Positions 1 to 8,686 of a stretch of 64,000 nt of DNA are shown here, in pieces. The notes under the pieces are model-generated. The model searched no databases. It had not been told where the DNA came from and worked only from the letters and a program-made list of their open reading frames with translations. Where the stretch lies: contig NZ_REFH01000007.1 in NCBI RefSeq assembly GCF_003688495.1, positions 434,001 through 498,000 of the forward strand, given 5' to 3'. The position numbers and the translations under genes were made by a program. Position 1 is the first letter of the stretch, and every line of letters starts with the position of its first letter. This DNA comes from Flavobacterium weaverense. Its GTDB lineage: Bacteria; Bacteroidota; Bacteroidia; Flavobacteriales; Flavobacteriaceae.

Positions 1-259
1 ATCATCAGCAGCATCTGACAGATGGTTAGTAGATTCTGATTATTTATCATTCAGACAAGCTAGTTTATCTTACAACATTCCTGCAGATTTAATATCTAAA
101 TTAGGTGTTGATAATGTTAAGTTCTTTGTAAGTGGCGAAAATTTAGCTCTTTTTGCAAAAAAACAAGGTATGGATCCAACTCAAAACTTTAACGGTACTA
201 CTCAGAACAGATTTTCTCCTTCAAGAATTGTTTCGTTAGGCCTAAACATAAACTTTTAA
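1..259 (+). CDS. SusC/RagA-family TonB-linked outer-membrane protein (C-terminal end only)
   Basis: The window opens inside this gene. Reading from base 2 gives 85 residues and then TAA at 257-259. The segment ends in the typical last strands of a SusC barrel: a stretch like VKFFVSGENLALF, then a Gly-Met-Asp-Pro turn, and a terminal LGLNINF ending in the aromatic residue used by the Bam machinery. SusC proteins are TonB-dependent outer-membrane importers that carry a SusD lid. The partner SusD starts 11 bases downstream, so the two form one transcription unit. Substrate cannot be inferred from this fragment. Confidence 0.93.
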   Translation, partial: SSAASDRWLVDSDYLSFRQASLSYNIPADLISKLGVDNVKFFVSGENLALFAKKQGMDPTQNFNGTTQNRFSPSRIVSLGLNINF

Positions 260-270
260 TTATAACTATT

Positions 271-1740
271 ATGAAAATTAATATTTCAAAATACGTAGTT
301 GTAGGGTGCACGATGCTTTTATTAGCATCGTGTTCAAGTGACTTTCTTGAACAAACTCCTACTGAATTCATAAGTGAAAGCGCAGCTACGGCTGATACTA
401 AAGCTTTGTACTTATCTTTAAATGGAATACATCGCTCGATGTACATAAGATACGAGGATCAAGGTCAAACGGGTGTAGGTGGTATCATGCAGCAAATGGA
501 TATTGCTGGAGAAGATTTAGTGTATACTGCTGCAAATGGATGGTATAGAAGTGTCTATGACTGGACTGCGGCTTCAAATGAAAATTCTGGAGAGGTAAGA
601 TTTCCTTACAGAACGTTTTACCAAATTATCAGAAATGCAAATGCAATAATAAATAACGCAGATGCTGCTAAAGGTCCTCAACAAGATAAGGATATTACAA
701 AAGGACAGGCTCTTTTGTACAGAGCATTTAGTCATTTTCAATTAGTTCAGATTTATGCTAAAAGATATGTGAATGGAACAGTAAACGCTCAGGACGGTGT
801 GCCGCTTGTTTTAACAACTCAAGACATAGTGGGAAGATCTTCAGTTGAAGATGTTTATAAGCAAATCAACGATGATCTTGACGTTGCTATTGGTTTGTTA
901 AAAGGATATAAAAAACCTAATAACTCTCATTTAGATTCAGGAGTGGCTCATGGATTAAAAGCTCGTGTTAATTTAGTGCAGGGAAATTGGTTAGTAGCTG
1001 CTGATAATGCAAGTAAAGCTAGAGTAGGAAAAAATTTGATGACTACTACTGAATATACTAGCGGATTTAATAATTATGCTAATCAAGAATGGATGTGGGG
1101 AAGTCATATTGTAGAATTACAAACTGCTTACTTTGCAAACTTTGGTGGTTATATGTCTCGCAACTTTAGTTCGACTGTTATTAGGGCTTGTCCTAAAGCT
1201 ATCAACAGTAAATTATATAATTTAATTCCTGTAACTGATGTTCGTGCTGCTATTTTTAGTAAAACTGGTCAGCATCCAAATATTGTTTTAGTATCTAATG
1301 CACAGAAATTTCCTTATACAAGCCAAAAGTTTTTGTCTGTAAGTACTGGTGATAGTCGTTGCGACGTTCCTTACATGCGTGCAGCTGAAATGTATTTAAT
1401 AGAAGCTGAAGCTAAAGCTAGATTAGGAGCCGCTGATGCAGCTCAAGTTCTTTTTGATTTAGTTAAAAAAAGAGATCCGTTTTACGTTTTATCTACAAAA
1501 ACTGGACAAGCTTTAGCAGATGAAGTTATGTTCCAAAGAAGAATCGAATTATGGGGTGAAGGATTTAGATTTATGGATTTAAAAAGAACAAATTCTGCAT
1601 TAGATAGAAGTGGTGCAAACCATAACACTATTTACACTGGAAATGTAACAACAGTTCCAGCATCTGATAAAAGATGGCAGTGGCTGATTCCAAAAAGTGA
1701 AATCAATGCAAATCCATTAGTTAAACAAAACGATTTGTAG
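271..1740 (+). CDS. SusD/RagB-family nutrient-binding outer-membrane lipoprotein
   Basis: 489 residues. A lipoprotein signal peptide ends in a LASC lipobox with the acylated cysteine at residue 21, followed by Ser-Ser-Asp, a common surface-export context in Bacteroidota. The helical TPR-like core contains the family segments around ALLYRAFSHFQLVQIYAKRY and, near the C-terminus, RRIELWGEGFRFMDLKR. SusD proteins bind oligosaccharides or peptides at the cell surface and close over the SusC barrel, here the partial gene immediately upstream. No CAZyme, sulfatase, protease or anti-sigma gene accompanies the pair inside the window, so the ligand is unknown. A strong hairpin terminator follows 66 bases after the stop. 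Confidence 0.96.
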   Translation: MKINISKYVVVGCTMLLLASCSSDFLEQTPTEFISESAATADTKALYLSLNGIHRSMYIRYEDQGQTGVGGIMQQMDIAGEDLVYTAANGWYRSVYDWTAASNENSGEVRFPYRTFYQIIRNANAIINNADAAKGPQQDKDITKGQALLYRAFSHFQLVQIYAKRYVNGTVNAQDGVPLVLTTQDIVGRSSVEDVYKQINDDLDVAIGLLKGYKKPNNSHLDSGVAHGLKARVNLVQGNWLVAADNASKARVGKNLMTTTEYTSGFNNYANQEWMWGSHIVELQTAYFANFGGYMSRNFSSTVIRACPKAINSKLYNLIPVTDVRAAIFSKTGQHPNIVLVSNAQKFPYTSQKFLSVSTGDSRCDVPYMRAAEMYLIEAEAKARLGAADAAQVLFDLVKKRDPFYVLSTKTGQALADEVMFQRRIELWGEGFRFMDLKRTNSALDRSGANHNTIYTGNVTTVPASDKRWQWLIPKSEINANPLVKQNDL

Positions 1741-1805
1741 TACAATTAAATAAAACGTAGTTAAATCTAGTTTGATTACGTTCTACATTAATTGATTTCT
1801 ATAGT

Positions 1806-1840
1806 AAAGGCATCCTGAAATAATCGGGATGCCTTTTTTA
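1806..1840 (+). terminator. Intrinsic terminator of the first SusCD unit
   Basis: A ten-base-pair perfect stem (1806-1815 with 1827-1836, core AGGCATCC/GGATGCCT) with an 11-base loop runs straight into a T-tract. It lies 66 bases after the SusD stop and separates this pair from the next SusC gene. Confidence 0.9.
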
Positions 1841-2344
1841 TTTGTATTTATTTATGAGATTATTCAAATTCTTTTTTTAATCGATTTTTTTTAAAATTCA
1901 TATTGATTTTATGTTTATCGCTGTTAATTATAGTAACGTTGAATGATAATTGAATCAAGAAGGTTTTATTTCTGCTAGTTTTTAGAAAGGCATGCAATTA
2001 TTCAATTATTACAACTTATAAATATATTAAGTCATTAACTATATCAATTATAGCATGTTAATCAAAAATTTAAAGTAACTATTTACTAATTTTTTTGAAG
2101 CATTAATATTTTTATTTACTTCATCACCACTTAAACGATTTGGAATAATACGATTGTAATTGCAAATTATATATTCTAGAAAGTAACGTAATTTAAATTT
2201 CTAGGCTCATTAATTATATAATTTTAAAAAGGAATTTATAGAGTTAGATTAGTTGCAAATTAACTCCTGTTTATGCTTTTAAATGACCTTTACATATTTT
2301 TAAATGGTCTTAAATAAAAATTGTATAAATATTTAAGGTAAATA
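1841..2344. other. AT-rich intergenic region upstream of the second susC
   Basis: About 500 bases of very AT-rich DNA with many in-frame stops on both strands. I see no credible gene or RNA fold. Its length suggests a regulatory leader for the second SusCD operon, but no operator could be identified by eye. Confidence 0.6.
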
Positions 2345-2375
2345 TTGTTTAATTAACAATTTATTAAGATGTTTG
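2345..2375 (+). promoter_or_regulatory. Possible promoter of the second susCD operon
   Basis: TTG at 2345-2347, a 20-base spacer, and GATGTTTG at 2368-2375 resemble the Bacteroidota -33/-7 pattern (TTTG ... TAnnTTTG), with the conserved TTTG half of the -7 box intact. Initiation would be near 2382, leaving about 20 bases before the ATG at 2403. The TA of the -7 box is missing, so this is tentative. Confidence 0.35.
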
Positions 2376-2402
2376 CGCTATAACTAATTCAAACAAAATA
2401 AT

Positions 2403-5400
2403 ATGAGATTAAAATTCAAATGGATCTTCACGCTACTGTTAGCGCTGTCTATCCAGTTTTCTTTTGCACAAGAGAAAATCGTTTCAGGTGTTGTTTCAGA
2501 TGAGACTGGACCTATTCCTGGCGTAAACGTAATTGTGAAGGGTACAAGCAACGGAATCCAAAGTGATTTTGACGGAAAATACTCTATTAAAGCAAAGGCG
2601 GGAGATGTTTTAGTTTTCTCTTTTATAGGGATGAACAATTCTTCTGTAACTGTTGGTGCTTCAAGCACTATGAATGTAAAAATGACATCTTCATCACAAG
2701 CACTTGAAGAAGTTGTAGTGGTAGGTTACGGAACTCAAAAAAAGAGAGAAGTTACAGGATCGATTTCGCAAATTAAAGGAGATGCAATTGCAAATCTTGC
2801 GACTTCAAGTTTTGAATCTCAATTAGCTGGTAGAGCTGCAGGTGTTCAAGTAACAACTAACTCAGGAGTTATAGGACAAGCGCCTAGAATTAGAATTAGA
2901 GGTGTTGGATCGATCACATCAGGTAGTTATCCATTAATCGTTGTAGATGGTGTTCCAATTTTCACAGGTGATGTGGGAGGATACGCTAGTACAAACTCTT
3001 TAGGAGATATTAACCCAGCAGATATCGAATCTACTGAAGTCCTAAAAGATGGTTCTGCAACTGCAATTTACGGTTCTAGAGCAGCAAATGGTGTAATTTT
3101 AATTACAACTAAAAAAGGTAAAGGTGGTAAATTCAGAGTGAACTATAATACGTACACTGGAATTGCTCAACCAATCGATTATTTAGATTTATTGAAAACT
3201 AATGATTTCATTACAATTCAAAATGAAAAAAGAACAAACAGAGGAGCTTCTATCTTAGCTGTAGGAAATAAGTTTGACACAAACTGGCAAAAAGCGGTTA
3301 TGCGTCAAGCTGCTGTTCAAACAGATCATAACTTATCTCTTTCTGGTTCAACAGAAAAAACAAACTATTACTTTTCTACAGGATACAATACTCAAGATGG
3401 TATTGCAAAATCGAACAGTCAAACGCGTTACAACGTAAGAGCTAATGTAGATCAAAAAGTAAAAAGCTGGTTAAATGTTGGTGTTAACATGGCATTGTCT
3501 AGAAATGAAACTACAGGATTAAACAATAATGCTGGGGGTTTATCTGGACTTATTTTTAATGCAATGCGTCAATTGCCTAACACTCCTGTGTATGATTCTA
3601 CTAATCCAACAGGATTTAACATCACTGGTTCAACAGTTGGACAAGGAGAGAATTTATCTGTAATTGCTAATAACTTACCAAACATTGTTTATGTATTGGA
3701 AAATAATATCTACAAATCTAAAGTTGATAGATCATTAGTAAGTTTATTTGCTGATTTCAAAATTTCTCCAAGTTTAAGTTTCAAAACTCAAGGAAGTGTT
3801 GATGCTATTGGTACAGAAGGTTTTCAGTATTTAAACCCTATTAACGGAGATGGTGCAAGTGTTGCTGGAGCGGTTAGAAATAACTTTACAAACTTCACAC
3901 GTTGGAATACTCAAAATGTATTGTCTTACAATAAAACATTTGGAGAATCACACAACCTTAGTGCAGTAGCAATTTATGAAGTTCAAAAGCAAAAAGTTAA
4001 TTCTTTCTTCGGAGGAGGTAACGGTTTGTCTGATACTTTTTTTAACAAAGGTCTAATTTCAGGTTCATATGCAACTCAACTTTCTGGTGGTAGTATTACT
4101 GAAAACGGAATTATGTCTTACGCAGGTAGATTAAACTACAACTTTGCAGGAAAATATTTCCTTCAAGGATCTATTCGTACAGATGGTCTTTCATCTTTAC
4201 CATCAGCTAACAAATGGGGAACTTTCCCAGGAGCTTCTGTTGGTTGGACGGTAAGTAAAGAATCTTTCATGAGTTCTTTAGAAGACGTAGTATCTGATTT
4301 CAAATTAAGAGCTTCTTATGCTGAGGTTGGTAATACAAGTATTGGTAACTATCCTTATTTAGGATTGTATAATAATGCAAAATATGCTGAATATAACGGT
4401 ATTGGTTACTCTCAAGCAGGAAATGATCAATTGAAATGGGAAACTTCTGTGAAGTATGACTATGGTGTTGATTTATCTTTATTTAGAAATCGTTTGAAAT
4501 TGACTTATGATTACTTTATTAACAATCAAAACGGATTGATTTTACAAGTTCCTCAGCCGTTATCTCTTGGAATCCCAGAAAACTATATTTCTAAAAACGT
4601 AGGTTCTTTAAGAAACTCTGGTCATGAATTCTCTCTTGAGGCTTCAGCTTTCAAAAATGAAAATTTTGAGTGGACAGTAAGTGCAAACGTATCATTTGTT
4701 AAAAGTAAAGTGGAGAAATTGGTTAACGGACAAGATATTAACTTCGTTGATTCAGATACTTACAATACAGGTAACAACTTGTTAAGAGAAGGTGAATCTC
4801 CATATGTATTATATGGTTTCAACTACTATGGCGTGAACCCATCTAATGGTAATCCAGTTTTCTACAAAGGAGATGGAACATTAGTTCAAGGAGATATCAA
4901 TTCTCAAGCATATAGAAAATTTGATCCAAGTAATCCAACTGATATTTCTGCAGCTTCTTCTTTAGGTGCAGCTGACAAATCAGTTTTAGGTAATATTTTG
5001 CCAACTTATTTCGGAGCATTCAATTCGAACATGGCTTACAAGAATTTTGATTTAGGTTTCATGTTCCGTTTTAGTGGAGGAAATAAAATCAATAACTTAA
5101 CTAGACGTGAGCTATTGGCACAAGGATTTAATAACAATGGTACTGAAATATTAGGAAGATGGCAGAGTGTTGCAAATCCTGGTGATGGATGGACTCCAAG
5201 ATTAAGAGATGATAGAGAAACTACTATCAACATTAACCAAGCTTCTAGCCGTTTTGTTGAAAAAGGTGATTATATCAAATTAGACAACGTGACTTTAGGT
5301 TACAACTTGCCAAAATCAGTTTTAGATAAAGTTGGTTTAGAAAAGTTCAGACTTTTTGTACAAGGACAAAACTTATTGATTATTACTGACTATAAAGGAT

Positions 5401-5489
5401 TAGATCCTGAAATGGAAGTTTTAGGTAATGATTATAATGGAACTCCAAGATCTAGAATATTCAGTGTTGGTCTTAACTTAGGTTTCTAA
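2403..5489 (+). CDS. SusC/RagA-family TonB-linked outer-membrane receptor
   Basis: 1028 residues, normal length for the family. A signal peptide is cleaved after about residue 22 (SFA|Q). Next comes a carboxypeptidase-regulatory-like beta-sandwich (about 27-95, GVVSDETGPIPGVNVIVKGT), the conserved EEVVVVGYGTQKKREVTGSI segment containing the TonB box, a plug domain (about 105-235, including the PLIVVDGVPI and IYGSRAANGVILITTKKG motifs), and a 22-strand-type barrel ending in Phe. It imports ligand captured by the SusD protein encoded 17 bases downstream, using TonB/ExbBD energy. It is a second, separate pair rather than a copy interrupted by the first. Specificity is unknown. Confidence 0.97.
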   Translation: MRLKFKWIFTLLLALSIQFSFAQEKIVSGVVSDETGPIPGVNVIVKGTSNGIQSDFDGKYSIKAKAGDVLVFSFIGMNNSSVTVGASSTMNVKMTSSSQALEEVVVVGYGTQKKREVTGSISQIKGDAIANLATSSFESQLAGRAAGVQVTTNSGVIGQAPRIRIRGVGSITSGSYPLIVVDGVPIFTGDVGGYASTNSLGDINPADIESTEVLKDGSATAIYGSRAANGVILITTKKGKGGKFRVNYNTYTGIAQPIDYLDLLKTNDFITIQNEKRTNRGASILAVGNKFDTNWQKAVMRQAAVQTDHNLSLSGSTEKTNYYFSTGYNTQDGIAKSNSQTRYNVRANVDQKVKSWLNVGVNMALSRNETTGLNNNAGGLSGLIFNAMRQLPNTPVYDSTNPTGFNITGSTVGQGENLSVIANNLPNIVYVLENNIYKSKVDRSLVSLFADFKISPSLSFKTQGSVDAIGTEGFQYLNPINGDGASVAGAVRNNFTNFTRWNTQNVLSYNKTFGESHNLSAVAIYEVQKQKVNSFFGGGNGLSDTFFNKGLISGSYATQLSGGSITENGIMSYAGRLNYNFAGKYFLQGSIRTDGLSSLPSANKWGTFPGASVGWTVSKESFMSSLEDVVSDFKLRASYAEVGNTSIGNYPYLGLYNNAKYAEYNGIGYSQAGNDQLKWETSVKYDYGVDLSLFRNRLKLTYDYFINNQNGLILQVPQPLSLGIPENYISKNVGSLRNSGHEFSLEASAFKNENFEWTVSANVSFVKSKVEKLVNGQDINFVDSDTYNTGNNLLREGESPYVLYGFNYYGVNPSNGNPVFYKGDGTLVQGDINSQAYRKFDPSNPTDISAASSLGAADKSVLGNILPTYFGAFNSNMAYKNFDLGFMFRFSGGNKINNLTRRELLAQGFNNNGTEILGRWQSVANPGDGWTPRLRDDRETTININQASSRFVEKGDYIKLDNVTLGYNLPKSVLDKVGLEKFRLFVQGQNLLIITDYKGLDPEMEVLGNDYNGTPRSRIFSVGLNLGF

Positions 5490-5506
5490 TTTTAAAGAAT
5501 TAAAAA

Positions 5507-7135
5507 ATGAAAAATATAAATAAATTTAAATCATTCTCGATTACTAAATTAGTAGTTCCGTTTGCAATGGTGTCACTTTTGTTTGCTTCTTGTAGCGAAG
5601 AAAGTATCATAGAATTAACCCCTTTTAACAGTGTGTCAGAAAATGTTGCGTTTCAAACTCCAGCGTTAATTGATTTATCTGTTACGGGAATGTATAACGC
5701 TGCTGAACTAGGAAACTATAATGGTGGTGGTTCAAGAGGTTATATCTTTGGATCAGCTTACATTCAGCAAGGTGATAACAGAGGTGAAGATGTAGTTAAT
5801 TTAGCATCGTTTTACCAACTTACCTATACAGGAACATATGATGCTACTTCAGCAAATAATGTGTACTATTGGGCAGATGGTTACCGTTTGATTAACAGAA
5901 CGAATATCGTTATTGATGGTGTAACTAAAGCTGCTGCTGCAGGAGTTATTTCTCAAGAATTAGCAAATGACTATATCGGTCAAGCTAAATTTTTTAGAGC
6001 GATTACTCATAATGAATTATTGATTCACTATGCAAGACCATTTCAAGATAACAATGGCGCAAACTTAGGGGTTCCTTACAGAGAAATTCCTTATTCTACT
6101 CCAGCAAATATTGAATTAGGTTTAGCTCAAGGTAGAAATACTGTAGCGGAGTGTTACACAAAAATCTTAAAAGATTTAGATGATGCAGAAGATTTGCTTT
6201 ACTCTAAAACTAAAAGAGCAGGTGCTGCACAAATTGAAAGAATTACAAAAGAAGCTGCTATCGCATACAAAACTAGAATCTATTTACACATGCGTAAATG
6301 GGACAAAGTTATATCTGAAGGGGTTAAGTTGAATGGTAAATATAACATGACAGCTAATCCAGATACTCCTTTTGCTAGTAATAGTTCTAATACTGAATCG
6401 ATCTTTTCAATTGCAAACGGAGCTACGAATAACCCGGGCGTAAATGGATCATTACCAAGTATGTATCACCCACCAATCCCAGCTGCGGCTAATGGACGTG
6501 GATTGATTGCTATTAGTCCAATTATCTGGAGAGATCCAAGTTGGTTAGCTGATGATAAAAGAAGAGTTGAAGGAACTATGGTTATCACAGGTAATGCTGG
6601 TTATTATCCAAATACAAAATTCACAAACAAATACAAAGACGCTGTGAATAAAACGGATTATGCTCCAATCATTAGATATGCTGAAGTTGCTTTAAATATG
6701 GCTGAAGCTTATGCTAGAAGTACAGATGTTACTAACGGTTTAAGTAAATTGAACGAAGTTAGAAACCGTTCACTAGCTAATCCTGGAACTCAGGCGTACA
6801 CTTTAGCAAGTTTTGCTTCAAATGTAAATATGGTGAATGCTATATTAAAAGAGAGAAGAATTGAATTCATTTGTGAAGGACGTCGTTGGGCAGATATCAC
6901 AAGATTACAAGGAGATCTTTTATTCCCAATTGCTGGTATTCCTGCAAAAGTTGCTAACGCTGGTTTCTCTACTGCAGCACCTGCTTTGGCAGCTTACGCT
7001 ATAGGAACTCCTTACACTGGAGCTCTAGGTGTAAATGCATTTACATATGATAACTTCAAATTTATCTGGCCTTTACCACAATTAGAACTTGATGCTAACG
7101 CAACTTTAAGAGTTCAACAAAACCCTGGTTACTAG
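5507..7135 (+). CDS. SusD/RagB-family nutrient-binding lipoprotein
   Basis: 542 residues. The lipobox FASC puts the acylated cysteine at residue 29, followed by Ser-Glu-Glu. The N-terminal SusD-like helical region includes AKFFRAITHNELLIHYARPF; the C-terminal RagB/SusD domain includes IIRYAEVALNMAEAYARS and RRIEFICEGRRWADITRL. It forms the cell-surface lid for the SusC encoded 17 bases upstream, and the two are clearly cotranscribed. The protein is longer than the first SusD of the window and differs from it throughout, so the two systems probably take different ligands. Two hairpins follow the stop; the second is a strong terminator. Confidence 0.96.
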   Translation: MKNINKFKSFSITKLVVPFAMVSLLFASCSEESIIELTPFNSVSENVAFQTPALIDLSVTGMYNAAELGNYNGGGSRGYIFGSAYIQQGDNRGEDVVNLASFYQLTYTGTYDATSANNVYYWADGYRLINRTNIVIDGVTKAAAAGVISQELANDYIGQAKFFRAITHNELLIHYARPFQDNNGANLGVPYREIPYSTPANIELGLAQGRNTVAECYTKILKDLDDAEDLLYSKTKRAGAAQIERITKEAAIAYKTRIYLHMRKWDKVISEGVKLNGKYNMTANPDTPFASNSSNTESIFSIANGATNNPGVNGSLPSMYHPPIPAAANGRGLIAISPIIWRDPSWLADDKRRVEGTMVITGNAGYYPNTKFTNKYKDAVNKTDYAPIIRYAEVALNMAEAYARSTDVTNGLSKLNEVRNRSLANPGTQAYTLASFASNVNMVNAILKERRIEFICEGRRWADITRLQGDLLFPIAGIPAKVANAGFSTAAPALAAYAIGTPYTGALGVNAFTYDNFKFIWPLPQLELDANATLRVQQNPGY

Positions 7136-7146
7136 GTAAAATTAAA

Positions 7147-7169
7147 TTTTCATTGCAAAGCAATGAAAA
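7147..7169 (+). other. Small hairpin between the SusD stop and its terminator
   Basis: TTTTCATTGC and GCAATGAAAA form a perfect ten-pair stem around an AAA loop, 11 bases after the SusD stop. It has no following T-tract, so it is more likely an mRNA 3'-end stabilising element than a terminator. Confidence 0.5.
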
Positions 7170-7187
7170 CGTAATTTAATATTTATG

Positions 7188-7224
7188 AGCAGCTGTAAGA
7201 AATATTCTTGCGGCTGCTTTTTTT
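7188..7224 (+). terminator. Intrinsic terminator of the second SusCD operon
   Basis: A 14-pair stem (7188-7201 with 7205-7218, two of the pairs being G-U) closes on a three-base loop and is followed by a run of T. The arms read AGCAGCTGTAAGAA and TTCTTGCGGCTGCT. An apparent ATG at 7185 sits at the base of this stem and is not a real gene start. Confidence 0.9.
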
Positions 7225-7227
7225 TAT

Positions 7228-7424
7228 TCAAGAATCGATTAAAGAATTATAAAATTAGGTCTTACGGGTCGGCAAAAGTAAACTATTCTTATGGAGAAAC
7301 GGTTGACGATAGTCTGACAAAATTGCAATATGACTTGTATTATATTAAGCACCGAAGTATTTACTTAGATTTAAATATTGCGTTTAAAACGATCACAACT
7401 GTGTTGTTTTATAGAGGTCAATAA
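7228..7424 (+). pseudogene. 3' remnant of an undecaprenyl-phosphate sugar transferase (WcaJ/WbaP type)
   Basis: From 7272 to the TAA at 7422-7424 the frame encodes AKVNYSYGETVDDSLTKL followed by a DLYYIKHRS-x-DL-x3-FKTI-x2-VLF-x-RG ending. This is the conserved C-terminus of bacterial sugar transferases that start exopolysaccharide or O-antigen repeats on undecaprenyl phosphate. The block just before it, GLTG (7258-7269), corresponds to the family's PG-I/L-TGWAQVN motif but lies in another frame, so one base appears to be lost near 7269-7272. A TAA (7240-7242) interrupts the upstream frame and the rest of the gene, about 400 residues in intact members, is absent. It lies directly behind the SusCD terminator. 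Assignment rests on motif recognition. Confidence 0.75.
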
Positions 7425-7449
7425 TCAATAGATGCTCTTTGCATATTTA

Positions 7450-8595
7450 TTAAATTATAATCGGAATGCGTTTTTTATTCTGGATTGCTATTCTCACTAA
7501 AAGTATTCCGCTAGTAATCACCAATGGTAACACTATAATAAAATGTGCTTTTCCTATTAAGAAAAATATATAAACCAGAAGGCAGAAGATATTAAAACCT
7601 GCGAGCCTGTAGATTGCTTTTTTATTTTTTATCCAATAGAAATAAAGAAAAAGTAAAAGAGAAGGATTGAATAGTAAAATGTTGTAGTTATATCCTAATT
7701 CTAAATGATCTGAATAAAATCCAACGAAAGTAAAGAACAAACTAATAACGCCAATTATGCTTAGATAAAATAAGCTGATACTTTTCTTTCTCACAAAAAT
7801 AAAAAACAGAAGGACAATACTATAAGTAGACGGATTATTCCACCAAGAGAATGCCTTAGTATTGCTGAATTCAAGTATCGTTTTATTTTGAGGAGCTAAT
7901 GGTACGTTCTGAAAGGTGACCTTTTCTAAACTCTTTTGCAATTCAAACGGCAAGAAGATTTGTGTCCCCAACTGATCTACTTTCTTACCAAAAATTATGC
8001 TAGTTCCGAGTTTTTCGTAAAAATGTCCATCGAAATAGGGATAAAGAATCGTTCGATAAGTGATTTCAGTATTTTCTCTTTTTGTAATAGCACTAGTTTT
8101 TAATGTTTTGTTGATAATGTCAACCACCATCGATGTGCAATTTTTATCAATAAATTTATAGGTGTAGTAGCTTTCTCCTGATGATAGAGAAGTTTGCAAA
8201 TTTTCAAAAAGTTGCTGCTTAAGTTCTAATGGAATATTAAGATCCTGCTCGTAAACAGATCTTTTCTCATATTGATATTGGTTGATAAAATCTCTATAGG
8301 AGTTTGTAACTGCAAAGTATTGTAAGTCACCTTTTATAAATTTCATTACGAAATTTGGTGTGTTGAAATCAAAAGCGCCATAATTGTAAACGACATCAAT
8401 CCCATTTATGCTATCTTCAACTCGTAAGGCAGTATGTCCAAAAAGGGAGTAGGATTCGTTACCTAATCCGCATGTGATTACGCTAACATGAGAATCTTTT
8501 GAAAGTTCAATATTTTGCCCAAAACTTGAGCACGAAAATAGTATAAGCGCTATTAATGAAATGTTTTTTTTGAGTGAAGAAAAATTTCGAGACAT
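7450..8595 (-). CDS. DUF4105 / Lnb-type N-terminal periplasmic domain membrane protein
   Basis: 381 residues. An N-terminal export signal has a lipobox-like LFSC (Cys22). The DUF4105 domain (about 30-190) contains the SYSLFGHTALRVED segment with His54 and the KNCTSMVVDI segment with Cys153; this His/Cys pair is what one expects of a papain-like NlpC/P60-fold enzyme. About five hydrophobic segments follow from residue ~255 to the C-terminus. The domain is shared with Lnb, the enzyme that moves an acyl chain to the N-terminus of lipoproteins in Firmicutes, and a comparable role in Bacteroidota lipoprotein maturation is plausible but inferred. It lies 91 bases downstream of the PorV/PorQ-like gene on the same strand, possibly cotranscribed. 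Confidence 0.85.
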   Translation of the reverse strand: MSRNFSSLKKNISLIALILFSCSSFGQNIELSKDSHVSVITCGLGNESYSLFGHTALRVEDSINGIDVVYNYGAFDFNTPNFVMKFIKGDLQYFAVTNSYRDFINQYQYEKRSVYEQDLNIPLELKQQLFENLQTSLSSGESYYTYKFIDKNCTSMVVDIINKTLKTSAITKRENTEITYRTILYPYFDGHFYEKLGTSIIFGKKVDQLGTQIFLPFELQKSLEKVTFQNVPLAPQNKTILEFSNTKAFSWWNNPSTYSIVLLFFIFVRKKSISLFYLSIIGVISLFFTFVGFYSDHLELGYNYNILLFNPSLLLFLYFYWIKNKKAIYRLAGFNIFCLLVYIFFLIGKAHFIIVLPLVITSGILLVRIAIQNKKRIPIII

Positions 8596-8686
8596 ATATT
8601 TATAAATAATCGCAAAGGGCTTAATTAATGAAAAAGAAATATTTGGGTTTTTAGAATCTGCAGTTCAAAATTATAATTGGCTATTT

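Noticed and set aside
7185..7424. A 79-codon frame beginning MSSCKK as an intact small gene
   Set aside because: Its ATG and first codons lie within a terminator stem, and its C-terminal half is a recognisable sugar-transferase remnant. It is better explained as a pseudogene.
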